Position numbers and translations under genes: made by a program
Shown here: piece by piece, positions 20,259-32,848 of the stretch
Position numbering within the stretch: position 1 is the first letter of the stretch
Layout: each line of letters starts with the position of its first letter
Assembly (NCBI GenBank): GCA_019828545.1
Contig: JACVRA010000202.1
Coordinates: 496,001-560,000 of the forward strand
Length of the DNA stretch: 64,000 nucleotides
Direction of reading: 5' to 3'
Origin: Paracamarosporium sp. OC-R06-R3
Taxonomy: Eukaryota > Ascomycota > Dothideomycetes > Pleosporales > Didymosphaeriaceae
Notes under the pieces: generated by a model
What the model was told of the DNA's origin: nothing
Database searches by the model: none
What the model saw: the letters and a program-made list of their open reading frames with translations, nothing else

Positions 20259-22441
20259 ATGGCCTCTCGCGCTATCCCCTCACACCTCAAGCCATCCGCC
20301 GCTGCGGGCAATGGCGACTCGGACGCTGGCCAACGGCACCACGGCAAGACTGCCTCTCACTTCGTTAGTATACCTTTCCTTTCGTCTCTGCAGCTTCCCG
20401 CAGCTTGTACCCCCTTGCATTTCCTCGACCACATGGCCTGGCAAGAACGCCTGTAGCTGTCGTAGATTCCTTCAGGCATCTGAAAGGAAGCTGCTGCGTG
20501 TTTTGGATTGCAAGAGGCGGTGACGACACTGGTGCGAAATGGAGGGAACACCCCGCCTTCTCAAAGTACCACCGCCTCGAACTCTCCCAGGGCATGCGGC
20601 TCTACTACACGACAAAGCAGGTTGTGTGTTTCAGAGCATTGCTCAAGCTACCTGTCTTCTCGCCTATTTCCGCCCGTTCCACCCCGTGATTCACTCGGGT
20701 GTCACCAGCCATGTCAATCTCAAAAGCCACAAGCCTAGCAACGGCTCTCTTCAGCAGCAAACAGAATCTCGATGGCACCGCAGAATCGATACCGGAACCA
20801 ATTGCAATGGGGTCGGATCTAACAGAAGACCAGGCATTCGAGAATACCTCGACCAACGTCGCCGCTTCGCAGATGCGAAATGCCCTCAACAAGCTCGCCG
20901 ACACGGTGACGAACCCGGAGGAGAAGAAGGTACGCATGACAACCCACCCGGTAGACGAATCTCTACATAGCGAGGATGGCTGTGCTGTGGGCTCCCTGCC
21001 CTCGGCTCACAATCTATAGCTGATGGAGAATGTCTGGCCCAAACCTAAGACCTCAGTCACTGACATTCAGAAGCGATTTGAGACTGAGATGGACAACTTC
21101 TTCGCACTCTTCCGACGATACCTCAACGACAAGGCCAAGGGCACCGCTATCGACTGGAACCGTATTGCTCCTCCGAAGGCTGAGCAGGTCGTCAACTATG
21201 ATGACTTGGCCAACTCTGAGGCGGTTGAATACCTGAACAAGCTGGCTGTGGTCAAGCTAAACGGTGGTCTTGGTACTTCCATGGGTTGCGTTGGCCCCAA
21301 GTCGGTCATCGAGGTCCGTGACGGCATGTCCTTCCTCGACTTGTCAGTGCGCCAGATCGAGTATCTCAACCGACAATACGATGTCAACGTGCCTTTCGTG
21401 CTCATGAACTCGTTCAACACCGACTCTGACACCGCGAACATTATCAAGAAATACGAGGGTCACAACATTGACATCCTCACCTTCAACCAGTCCAAGTACC
21501 CGCGTGTGCTCAAGGACTCACTCCTGCCTGCGCCCAAGTCCGCCGACTCCGACATCGCCAACTGGTACCCGCCAGGCCACGGTGACGTGTTCGAGTCGCT
21601 CTACAACTCAGGAATTCTTGACAAGCTCATTGACCGTGGCATTGAATACATTTTCCTCTCTAACGCTGACAACTTGGGTGCCGTTGTCGACCTCCGCATT
21701 CTCCAGCACATGGTAGACTCCAAGGCGGAGTACATCATGGAGTTGACCGACAAGACCAAGGCCGACGTCAAGGGTGGTACCATCATTGACTACGAGGGCT
21801 CCGTTCGCCTTCTCGAAATCGCACAGGTGCCCAAGGAGCACGTAAATGAGTTCAAGTCGATCAAGAAGTTCAAATACTTCAACACCAACAACATCTGGAT
21901 GAACCTCAAGGCGATCAAGCGCGTCGTGGAGAACAACGAGCTCGCCATGGAGATCATTCCCAACGGCAAGTCCATTCCTGCAGACAAGAAGGGTGAGGCC
22001 GACGTTTCGGTTCTCCAGCTCGAGACTGCCGTCGGCGCTGCCATCCGCCACTTCAAGAACGCCCACGGTGTCAACGTGCCCAGGAGACGTTTCTTGCCCG
22101 TCAAGACTTGCTCCGATCTTATGCTCGTCAAGTCCGACCTTTACACGCTCTCGCACGGCCAGCTGGTTATCGACCCCAACCGATTCGGCCCTGCTCCTCT
22201 CATCAAGCTCGGTGGTGACTTCAAGAAGGTCTCCAGCTTCCAGTCACGCATTCCATCGATCCCGAAGATCGTGGAGCTTGACCATCTTACCATCACAGGC
22301 CCTGTCAACCTTGGCCGCGGTGTAACGCTGAAGGGCACGGTCATCATCGTTGCGACCGAGGGTCAGACCATCGACATCCCACCGGGATCCATCCTCGAGA
22401 ACGTCGTCGTCCAGGGATCGCTGAGGCTTTTGGAGCACTAG
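20259..22441 (+). CDS. UGP1: UTP-glucose-1-phosphate uridylyltransferase (UDP-glucose pyrophosphorylase)
   Basis: Exons as assigned: 20259-20363, 20834-20929, 21020-22441, about 540 residues. The catalytic core includes the nucleotidyltransferase signature [19 protein letters not shown], then [38 protein letters not shown] and [10 protein letters not shown], ending in a beta-helix (LEHLTITG-like, [17 protein letters not shown]). It makes UDP-glucose from UTP and glucose-1-phosphate for glucan, glycogen and trehalose synthesis. Two splice points are uncertain. Intron 1 is unusually long (470 nt) and holds an in-frame alternative N-terminus (Met at 20699 or 20711) that reads into exon 2. The acceptor of intron 2 may instead be at 21070, which would drop 17 residues and give the conserved [15 protein letters not shown] join. 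Confidence 0.93.
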
Positions 22442-23025
22442 ATGTGGAGTTTGTTTGCGTAGTAGAATTACCCAGGCATTTGAGTTAGGTATTGCGTGGT
22501 GGATTCTAATTCATGACGAAACAGCATGCATGCTTCTTGTCGCTACAAAAGCAGGGGGTGTATGGCTATGCCCTGATGACTATGGATTGTAATACAGACT
22601 AGACTTATGACAGCCATTGGTTGGTGATTTGTGTTGCTGCCTGAATCCGGCCTGTGCCTGTGCCTGATGAACTACTGCTCCGCCCAGCGCAGGGATGCCG
22701 CAGCGTGATGTCAGTTGGGCCCCACCAAGCCACCTCATCGCGTACAACGCACCACTCGCAGCGCTGCATAGCGCCCTGGAGGCGCAGCCGACAACTTGGC
22801 TGCCTCGCGCAAGCTTCCGCAGCCTTGCATCGTAGACGACGCGTCTTGCTCTCTGCAGATATATCCCCAAGTGCTGGCGTGACATTGGCATCGCCGGTGC
22901 CCAGCTCAGTGCGCGCGGCCAGCATTCCCGGCCTTCACCGCAAGTCGACCTGCGCGCGCAATCCAGAGCAAACGCCAGACCCAACGCTCGGCTTCCCATG
23001 ATAGCTACATGCAAGCCCCATTCCC
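22442..23025. other. Intergenic, no supported gene
   Basis: 584 bp containing the UGP1 3' flank and the promoter of the DUF7514 gene. The GC-rich open frames on both strands show no domains. Confidence 0.6.
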
Positions 23026-24786
23026 ATGGCTTCGGATACAAACGACGCGAGCCCAAGTGCTCAGACGGCCGGAAACACGGATGCAGCGCAGAAGGAGGCG
23101 AAAGACTACTGGGGATACCTGATCAAGCCAGACAAGTGCGGGACGGAACTGTTTGATCGTCTACTGAAGGGCATCGCGGAAGTCATTGTGAGTGGACGCG
23201 CGTGCAGAACCGCCAGGTAGAGTAGCACTTGTACAAGCACTGACACCAGACCGCGACAGAGCAAGACGTTCGAGCCTACGGAATCGCCCGACCTTACACC
23301 CTCACAAATCGCCGCCTTTTACCGCGCCGTGGGCGGTAACTACGATGTCCTGTTTATCGAGACGCCACCCTCATCCTTATCCTTCATATATCGTTCTCTC
23401 GGCGCATTCCATAGTCTGCAGCCCGCCCCCAAAGATGACGGCTATTCATCGCCTACACTTCCTGCATTGAAAAAGCAAGGATTCGTAACCTGGCAGACAA
23501 TACAGTTGCTGCTCGGGCCGGAGGAGCATGTTCCGTTTCTCCAGAAAGCAGTGAAGCAATTTGATGTAGTGGACCCAGAGACCGGCAATATATTCCCGAA
23601 GGTACTCCCTATCGAGTGTCTACCAGACAAGCCAGACGATGCGATGGAGGCGTGGTATGAGACCGTCGCTCAGCGCCTCAAGCATGAAGCGGAAGAGGAT
23701 AGCGTTGAGAACGAAAAAGAACCACATGGACGCGTCAATCCAAACGAGCATGGACCGCGGACATCGGCCGATTTTTCTGGCGACTCGACGGATGAGAGAC
23801 ATGCAGCGGCAAGCTACTTCTCAGACCCTCTGTATCGCAACACAAGACACACTAGGCCCCCAATCATACGCCACTTCTCGAAACAAACAGCGCACCCCTA
23901 CGAGGAACCGAACAGGGGCCGAGTAATGTCGAGCGTTAGGCATATGCTCAACCCTTTTGGGAAGAGCAGAAGAATGCCTGGAAGATACGAGGATGACAGC
24001 CTTTCGGACGATGACAGGACACCTGTCGCACCTGCTCCTCCACCTGCTCCCCGCTACGTCTCCCACAGCTCACACAACTCCCAAAATTCACACAAGCGGC
24101 CTCACCCTCCGAGGCGCGAAAGCACGCTCTCTTCGACCGACTCAGAATCTGACTCCGAAGGCGCTTCTCGTCGAAGAAGCCCAGTACTCCGCCACAGACG
24201 CTCCCACGAACCCGCAACCAGCCCAAGTGAGTATTTTCCATCCTACTACGAAGATCGCCGCTTCTCGCATGCCGATTCATCCGGCCCGTCACCCCAGCGA
24301 AAAGAAGACGGCCCGCCTCCGCTATACGGGCCGACCAAGTCCCCGTTATTTGCTACACATGTTGCGCAGATGCAAGCGCATAATTACTATGACCGGAGAC
24401 CATCCATGCCCCCAAGGACTTCGTACCGTCCGCAAAACGTACGCTATACTTCCGCGCCCCCACCACCAGAGATCGTGGATCCACCTTACTCCCGCGAACG
24501 TGATTCCTATCGTGAGAGAGACAGAGATAGGGATAGAGATGGGTACGAACGGTATCGGCGACGCAGCGAAGAGGTTCTACGCGAGAGGGAGAGGGTTAGG
24601 GATGGGCTTAGGGATAGAGATAGAACCAGAAGCCATGATCGGGTGAAGGACGAGTGGGATGAGAGGGACGACAGGGCCAGGGATAGGGATAGGGATGCCA
24701 GGGGCAAGTGGACACATCGGTATGTGTCTGGGGTGCAGGATGGGGTCAGTGGGAGGAGGTATCCCGTGGAGCAGCCTTGGCGGTGA
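23026..24786 (+). CDS. DUF7514-like protein with arginine-rich RD/RE tail
   Basis: Two exons (23026-23187 and 23260-24786; intron GTGAGT...CGACAG) give 562 residues. Residues ~27-210 match the uncharacterised fungal domain DUF7514: YWGYLIKPDKCGTELFDRLL, KTFEPTESPDLTPSQIAAFY, GGNYDVLFI, IYRSLGAFHSLQP and TPxGFVTWQTIQLLLGPEEH-like blocks. The rest is predicted disordered: Ser/Pro/His-rich, then a strongly charged tail (residues ~455-545) of alternating Arg-Glu and Arg-Asp dipeptides (SYRERDRDRDRDGYERYRRR). Similar RD/RE runs occur in RNA-processing proteins, but the function here is unknown. The low-complexity DNA (GATAGGGATAGG-type) encodes this tail. Confidence 0.82.
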
Positions 24787-25804
24787 GGAACCTGCTTTTG
24801 GCCGTTTGATATGGGACGGAGCAGAGCGGATCGTGCCAGGCCCTGTGTACGCAGATCTGCAGTAAGGATGTGGGGTTCGTGAGGAAGAAATCATCGGAGC
24901 CTTTCTCCATTCTTGGCGCTTTGTTGCGGTGTATGTTTTACTTTTACTCTTTTCTTCTTCTTTCCCTTCTCCTCGTTGTTGCTTTCCTTGTCGTCATCGT
25001 CGTTCTCAATGCGTTTGGCGGGCTACATATATCCTCTCTTGCGTGTTCTAGTTCTAGTTTTCTTCTCTTAGGTTGCGGGGATTGGAATAGCGAGCGCGCG
25101 TACTACATTCTGTGAGCGAGCGAGCGAGCGGGTTGGGTGCTTGGGTTGAGAGCTTGGATTGGAAATGAGGGGACGGTTGCCATGAGTAACGACTGTTGAT
25201 GAATGAATGAATGGTATGATATGATATGAAAATCATAGTTTTGACTGTGTAAGTGGATGGGTGAAGCACCCTGGCTGGTAGTATTCGATATTGCAGCCCC
25301 GCGGAATGTTCCTTTCAAAAGACGTTACTAGATGGTGCCAACGAGTTACTGGAGTTCATCCACGGGCTTGGCAGCATTCGACGGCGGTGCAGGGACAGGG
25401 AATCATGAGATCAGCTTCAGCCGACTTGACGCTGTTAGCAATCACGACATTATAATGGTCCTCGTCAGTGAAAACATTGAATGTGTTAATAAACACTAAT
25501 TCATCAAGTTCGGATTGTTCAAATAGGACTCAGAAATCGCAACTATACATACTGTGATGCAACAGAGGTCTGCTGCCTGAGCGCAGTTTATATTTTCACC
25601 GACTGCGAGCATAGTTCTTCAAGCCAATCCGAATCCCAATCCAACTTCGAGTCCATGACATTAGGTTGCACAATGAACTCGAGACGGTGACACAGATCTT
25701 GATCAAAACGCGGCATACCTATACCGGGTGGGGGAATGCATGATATATAGGTCAATAGAAAAATGGACATATAAATTTACATAACTTCCATAATTTCCAT
25801 GATA
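24787..25804. other. Intergenic between convergent genes
   Basis: About 1 kb. A T/C-rich stretch at ~24,930-25,060 can be read as a hydrophobic peptide but is more likely 3' UTR. A short (GAGC)n microsatellite lies at 25115-25132, and (GAAT)n/(GATAT)n runs at 25198-25230. No gene supported. Confidence 0.55.
25115..25132. repeat. (GAGC)n microsatellite
   Basis: About four perfect GAGC units followed by GGG. It is a simple repeat only. Confidence 0.8.
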
Positions 25805-28800
25805 TCAGTGACCGTCTAACGACGAGGACGTTTGCACCCTCTTCATCTTCTTTTGTTTTTCAAGCCGTTTTTTCCACTTGAGCACGTACTTTGCAATGCA
25901 TACAGCCGCCTTGAGTTTTCTCGCTGTCTCAAGCTTATACGCATCGATTTGTTCCTGCTGCACCCCCCACTTCTCCCGAAATTGATTCAACCATTCGTTC
26001 CGTGGTGTTGACTTTCCTCCGACAAGGACGTGATCGTCTGGAACAGTAGACCAAAGTCCTTCGTCGAATTTCGGAAGATAGAGAAAGCCGTGATCCTTAT
26101 TGCAGATATGTGGACTCAGTTTATCAGCTAATAGCTTGTCGTGACAGGGCGTGCATAGCTGCACACAGAGACAGTGTTTGCAATCCCAACAGTCAACCAG
26201 AATGTCCTGCCATGTCGTTCTGCAGGCATCGCATTTATAAGAAGATATATATGCTTTTGCCTTTGGAGTGGAGGACAGATCAGCTTTGGTCTCCGATCCA
26301 TCTCCCTCTTTTGTTGTCGTTTGTTCAGCCTGGCGCGGTTTCAGTGCCTGCCAAGCAGCAACTGCATCATCATCCAAGTTGAAAACTGCTAAAACTTGTG
26401 CAAGAACCCCAAAGCGCATGCGTAGGGAAGGATGGTCTAAATCTTCAGGCCAGTTATCGAATACGCTACGAAGCATAGTCTTTGCTTCCTTATCCGCTAG
26501 CTGTTGGTTGCCGCTTAAAAAGTGTAGTCTGGCCAGGCAAAGGCACACATCGAACTGACTCTGACGGAATCCACGATTGTTCTTTAGGGTTGATCTGGAC
26601 AGAAGTTCCAGCCTGGTCACATAATCATTGACCGTGGCCGGTTCTGCAGCTCCCTTGTCCAGCAGAGCCCGCGCTAGCAAGCGACGGGCTTTGAATGCCA
26701 CCCAATAAGTATCCCAGGCACTGCTCGACTTCAAGACCATCTCCTCCCAGATTCCCAAAGCCTGTTCATGCTCGTGGTGGAGTTGAGAGGCATGAAACTT
26801 CAACATAGCCTGAAAGAACTGTAGATTCTCGCGAGCAATGTTGGCACTTCTTGAATTTTGTTCTTTGGAGGTTTGGTCGACATGTAAGGATTCTATGACC
26901 TCCTCATACATCTTTGACACTTCATCGACGGCTTTTGAGTGCTTAGCAGCCCTTATTACATGACTTTGGACGTCGTCACGGCTTCCAATGGTTGTGCCCA
27001 GCCAGTAAGAAAGGCTTCCCTCTGCTCGCTTTTCTCGCAAGAATGATACGATTGATCCAAAATTGCCGATTTCCGTCCAAAGATCAAATACACCGGCCAA
27101 TGCATGTACATGGGAGGATCCCGCGGTTTCGATGTCCTGGTTCAGAACGTCATGGTAACAATTGATGGCTGCATCGTAATCTTTGATCTCACGATGATAA
27201 TTCCCCTCAGGTAGAATAACTCTTCCCCAGTATATATTAATGAACTGTTTTTCCGGCTCGACCATTGTGGAACGCAATCGCTTGACTTTGTGAAAGTACT
27301 CTATAGCGGTTGAGAAATCCTTTAGCCCTGCATGCGTTTCTCCCATTTGGACAAGAACGCTCCAGTTATCTCCGAGCTTCGTTTCACATTCTTTGAGAGC
27401 CTGAAGAGCTGATTCGAAATGACCTAGCATGCGATACGTGGAGCCCACACGCGATAGCCAGATGGGACTGGTTGTATCAAGGCCAGTGTGCTCCTGTGCC
27501 CATTGTAGATAGTCTGCAATCTGCTCAAGCGAAGGCACCGCAGGATCATACTTTCCCCACTTTATCTGTAGCCATTCCGTCAGTTAGACGAAAACTCATG
27601 TTATGCATTCATTACCTTTTGGAATATTCCATAAGAGAGCCAAAAAAGATTTTTATCGATCATGGTCGCACAATCGAACCACTTCTTGGCAGAACTACCA
27701 GCGATCTTCTCCAAGATTGCGTATTTGTTCGCTTTGGTACTTATGACTGACTGGATCCACTTGTTCTTTTCCTCATCTTGTGCGTAGCCTAATGTGGCAT
27801 GGGGGTTCCTCAGGAACTTCACCATCGGTTCGACGAATATGTCTCGTTTAACAAAGTCGGTCTTGACTGTACTCAGAAACCTGTTCTTAAACCAGTATTC
27901 TACGATCTCTTCTGCACCATACAGCACATGAGATAGCATAGAGCCAATTTCTGTGAAACTTTCCCTGTTGGGCTCGAAGTAGTCCAGCTTATCAACGAAA
28001 TACTGCAGGTATTCGTAGAAATAAATGGAAGCATGACGACGAAATCTGCTCAGCTGATGCTCTTCAGTTTTCTCGCAGAGCGCCTGCAATGTCTTGTGGG
28101 TGAGGACAACGTTTAATGCATGCTCCTCATCGACCTGTATCCACGGCTTCTGCTTTCCTGCCAATGAGTTGAAGAACTCGTCGAAATTAAACTTACCATA
28201 CACATGCTCTCCGCAGACATTTCTGACAACATGGCTGCAAAGATCTATCTCCGCTTGAGTGAGCTCGACGGTGTTTAAACCGGAGCGGGAAAGTCTGAGA
28301 TGGCTCTGATTCTCCTCTCTTAGGATCTGGAGAATTTGGTCCGATTTGAGGCTGACAACATCAGATTCGTCCAAGGTAAGCAGTCCAGAGAATGTAGTCG
28401 CTATCAGATCTCGCAACATGAATTTCCTTCTAAATGGCAGATAGAGAGCGCTTTGGAGGAATTCGATGGAAGTGTTTCTGCCGCCAACGACCCAGACAAG
28501 AAGTTCATTGAGCTGTCGAATCTGCTCTGCGCTCAGCGACTCACCGAATACCTTCAATGAGCTTCGAATAGATGTCTTGAGATCATCGCCAATACTGTCA
28601 ATGACATCCTGAACCTTTTGTTCTGTGTCACACGCATTGATTTGGATCAGCTTAGCTTCGAGATGCTCGTAATGACCATGAACTCCGGCTACCAACTTCT
28701 TGATGTTTTCTTCCGTCATCACACCTTTTAGATCCGGCTTTTTCTTCCCAATTTCCTCAACCCTAGCTGTTGCGAAAGCCTCCAAATCGCTGGTGTTGAT

Positions 28801-30405
28801 GAGAGGAATCGATGTTGAAGGTTCTTCGGGATGGTTGGCAGGCAAACGGACCATCCTATTTCCGAGGTCTTTCACCGGCCCCAGAAGAATTCTTCGCACA
28901 CCATGATTATCTTGCGGGATGCGTCCGGCTACTTCGTCAGTGCCCGAGAAGTAGAGGCGAATGGAAATGTCCTTGATATCGAAAAGGACATTCCGTGCAA
29001 CTGTGGTGATGACCTCCTCGGCATCTTCTGCTGAAAAGCCATCTATGCATATATAGTATGTTCCTTTCATATGGTGTTGTTGTTTGACTATGAAGCGATC
29101 CCATATCTCTCCAGCCCGTGCAATACCACCTGATAATTGACAGACATCGGCAACCGCTCTAGCATACGCTGGGTCCGCAACTGCGAGCTGGTAAATGAGA
29201 CATCTTATACATCTTTCAAGCGAGTCTTCTCTGTTTTCGCCGTCCTGTCTGTTCTCGCCATAGTAGTAGTAGGCGACAGAGACACGGTCCGAGTTATTGT
29301 TGCTTCGATACGTGTCCTGAAGATATGAGATGATTTTGTTAGAAACAAATGTCTTCCCGAATCCAGAATCTCCTTCCACTGTCAGGATCTTGACCTTGCT
29401 CTGGTGGCTTCGAGTATCAGCCCACGCGTAGAACCCAAGGTCGTCTCGCTCGATCCAAAGACCGGTGTTTGGAATGCGAGTTTTGCAGAGATGGTCGTGA
29501 CGTTTCGCCCACGTCTCTTCACCCGATTTCAGGTCGAAAGCCTTCCGGATCTTCTCCAAATCTTCCTTGTTCTTGTCTTGAGTAATGCGGCCGTCTAGGG
29601 TCATTTTCACCTGCTGCGTAATCGCGAGTGATTGTTCGCCAACCTTATAGATGCCCTCCATATGTTGCCGAATCTCTGATTGGTGTTGTCGTCTCACTTC
29701 ATCAGATTCTCGAAGGTAGCGCGCAAGTCCTTTAACATCCACCAAGATCTGATCAACCTGAAAATTTGTAAAGTCTTGCACTTGTTGCTCCAACAACTCC
29801 AGTGAGCTTTGGACACCGGCGTCACCACTAAATAGTACAATATCCAAAACTAGCTTGAACTTTTCTCGTTTTCTCGTGGATAGCTTGTATGAAGACTTCA
29901 AAATGTTGATAAAATGGCAAAGGATATCATAGGCTGGCCTTCGTAAATGACTGGGCAGGTAGGTGCCGCGTTTGCCTAATTCTTGTTTCAGGAAGATGTT
30001 GAGCCGTGAAAGAAAAGCTGCACAGCGTTCCATAAGCGTCACAAAACCGTCCATGACATCTGAATACTTTTGTGCTGCGATAAGAACGAAGTTGATAGCA
30101 TTCCAGCACTGAGCGCTTGGCGCAAATGCCATACTGGCTCCGTCCGCCAAGATCGAGCCAAACTGCTGCAAGCACTGCCCGACATTGTTTAGCACAGTTC
30201 GAGCGTGAGAAGCCCTCTTTGATGTCGCTTCGCGCAACCTCTCGTTAACGGTTTGCTGGAAGCTCTCGAATGTGGTGTGGGGATCCAACTTCTTCTCCGT
30301 GACTCTTTCCCACTCAGCTACGACCTCTGGCCACACTTCATTGAGATCTTTGTCTGCACTGAACAGTTGTTCGGGATCAGTGTTCCTTTGATCTTGCCGT
30401 GCCAT
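25805..30405 (-). CDS. NLR-type STAND protein: Goodbye-like, NACHT, TPR, ZZ-type zinc finger
   Basis: Two exons (30405-27616 and 27565-25805), joined by a 50-nt intron (GTAATG...CTACAG), give ~1516 residues. The N-terminus (residues ~15-250) resembles the fungal Goodbye domain: LNEVWPEVVAEWERVTEKKL, SFQQTVNERL, FGSILADGASMAFAPS. A P-loop NTPase follows, with Walker A VEGDSGFGKTFVSNK at ~343 and Walker B-like YYICIDGF at ~452. This is the NACHT/STAND arrangement. After a helical middle region come TPR-like repeats (residues ~940-1300: WLSRVGSTYRMLGHFESALQ, YDAAINCYHDVL). Near the C-terminus a Cys/His cluster reads YKCDACRTTW, DCWDCKHCLCVQLCTPCH and HICNKDHGFLYLP, resembling a ZZ-type zinc finger (residues ~1370-1425). 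A coiled basic tail ends the protein. Fungal NLRs act in non-self recognition and cell death; the role here is inferred. Confidence 0.87.
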
Positions 30406-31142
30406 CGCTCTTAACACTGTCGCTAGAAATTGTGATCGGATATTCTACAAGCAGATATTACACAATTCAACGCGAAATTATTTAACGAAGAACTTCACTA
30501 AAGATTCAAGCGCCGTTGCGCCGTAAAATGAAAGCAAACCAGGAAAAGAGTTGTTGAGCGCACATGGACCCCGTAGGTTTTTCAGTTTGATTTCCAGTCA
30601 AATGCGCTGGGGCGAAAACTAAATAAAGCAACGCGGCCCTGCAGGGGGAGAAGCGATCCTGACTATTCCGGACACTCACTCTCATTGCTGATGTTTTACA
30701 TGCTGTGAAACCGGTGAACATATACTGCTGCCTTCCACTTATGTGAATCATGATTCGAGCCACGATTGGCCATCGCTTGCAGAATACATCGCGCAAAGCT
30801 GGTTTCCAGTAACTCTCAACGTTAGTTTGACGAAAAGGGCGCAAAAGCATACCACACCAAGGGTCAATCACGCGCCACATGTCATCTGATTGGCCGTGGA
30901 CACCGTAGATCGCCGACTCTTAGCTAAGCATTGTTTCAAATATGATCTCATGCCATGGGCTGTGTTCTCGTATTACGAGTCTCGAGTCTAGGCGGCTAAA
31001 GCTGTGCTACTACATAAAAAAAGCGCACTAATTGAAGGCATTATATATCCTAAAGCAATACGGAGTGGAGATACGCTAATCTGCATTGACGACACAACAC
31101 AGGTATGCTAATCATAAATTGAAATCTGTGCTGCAACCTCTT
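30406..31142. other. Intergenic, no supported gene
   Basis: 737 bp holding the NLR promoter and the 3' flank of the MFS gene. A 124-codon open frame at 30506-30880 has no recognised features. Confidence 0.6.
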
Positions 31143-32848
31143 TCAGACATCCTCGCTCTTACCATTGGCCGCAGAAGCATCCACAGCCTGGTCCGTCTGG
31201 TTGTATTTGACACTCTTCCACTCGACTGACACTGCGCCTACTAAACTCAAGCATGCCAGTGCAAGCCCAACATAGATCGCATTTCGGATCGCAACTCTAT
31301 AGCACTCGAGGAATACACCTAACAGCTGTTGCGGCACCAGCCTGCGAATACTGGTTGCACCCATCTCGACAACTTGGCTTTTGGAAAGGTTTAACCCAGG
31401 TATCTTTGTCAACTGTTTGGCCAGTTCGTCTGTAAACACAACCTGGGCAACGCTTAGGAATATTGCGCCACCGAAGTTCTGTGCGAACATCATGAGCGAT
31501 ACGCCTGTCGGATTGTCTTCCTTCGGTAACACAATTTGCGCGTTTATTGACGGCTGTTGCATCCCGATGCCAACACCAAAACCAACGAGGAACTGGTAGC
31601 CGATCCAGACACTGTGGTGAACATCTACTGGCCATGTTGTGACAAGTCCTATGCCAACCGAGAAGATGATAGCGCTTACGATCATGAATGGAGCCGGATA
31701 ACCGATGCGCTGTACCAATGCTCCCGCGAGAATGGTGCCGATGACCAGGGATAGGATAAAAGGAATAGTCGCTTCACCAGACTTCGTCGGAGAGAAGTTT
31801 TTGAGTGCTTGGAAAAATATCGGGATGTAGTAAGTGACGACGATCATCGCGGCTTGACTGGTGAAGGCGAAGAGGGCTGAAGCGGCCACTGTCCGTTGCT
31901 TGAGAATGCGCATTGGCAGAGTTGCTGTGTTGGGCATCCAGATTTGAACACCAAGAAATCCAATGAACAACACAGCAGCAAGCACCAGAAGAAGAATAAT
32001 TCTCCAACTTGACCATCCATAAGTCGTACCACCCCATTGAAGCGCCAAAAGAAGGCATATAATCGATGGCAGAAAGAGAACCGTGCCGATAGGATCCAAC
32101 TTCTGAAATTGTTCCCACAGTGTCAACTGTTCGCGTTTCTTCGATTGCAGGCGGAGGACCAAGATGAGGACACCAACGGCTACTGCGCCGAAGGGTAGGT
32201 TAATGTAGAAGCACCACCGCCAGCTAACATGCTGAGTGAATGCACCGCCGAGTAATGGTCCAACCACACCCGCAATGCCGAATATTGCGCCGATCAAACC
32301 AGTAAACATAGGCCTCTTTTCGAGCGGTGTCGTTTCTATCACAACAACAATGGCTCCATTGGATATGCCCGCGCTGCCAGCTCCAGCAATCGCACGGCCT
32401 ACAATCAGGGCAGGCGAGGATGGTGCCGCTCCACAGAGAGCGCTGCCGATTTCAAATACAACGACTGCGGCAATGAAGGTGGCTTTGGAGGAATAGAATG
32501 TGTAGATTCGGCCCCATAGGAATTGACAAGCGCAGAGAGTGAGCATGTAGGCAGACCCGTACCAGCCAATATCGGAAAGGGAGTTGAAATCGTCGGTTAT
32601 GCGGGGCACTGCTGTTGCGAGTATGGTCTTGTCCTATGGTTGGTGTTAGTTTGAAAGGAAGCCCAGTATATTGAGGAACTTACCAATGCAACAAGAAAAA
32701 TTGAGATGTAAAGGCAGCCCATGATGAGCCACGTGCGGCCTAAACTGGGATACTGTTGTTCGTCTCCATTTTGTGGGGGCTTCTCGTGCTCTGACGTGTG
32801 TTTTTCCAGGGCTTTACCGGCCAGCTCTGAGTCCACAGTAGAAGCCAT
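31143..32848 (-). CDS. MFS drug:H+ antiporter, DHA2 (14-TM) family
   Basis: Two exons (32848-32684 and 32633-31143; 50-nt intron GTAAGT...CATAG) give 551 residues. Helix 1 ([16 protein letters not shown]) runs into [20 protein letters not shown], the usual DHA2 start. Other family motifs: [18 protein letters not shown] (motif A region), [19 protein letters not shown] (motif B), [16 protein letters not shown] (antiporter motif C) and [10 protein letters not shown]. Fourteen helices are expected. Such pumps export toxins or drugs across the plasma membrane; the substrate is not predictable. It shares a 611-bp divergent promoter region with a second MFS gene. Confidence 0.94.

Noticed and set aside
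24870..25115. Small hydrophobic protein downstream of the DUF7514 gene
   Set aside because: The sequence is a T/C-rich tract that reads as Leu/Val/Phe; more likely 3' UTR.
27566..27615. Apparent stop splitting the NLR into two genes
   Set aside because: A 50-nt intron with good borders joins them in frame, and TPR-like helices continue across the join.
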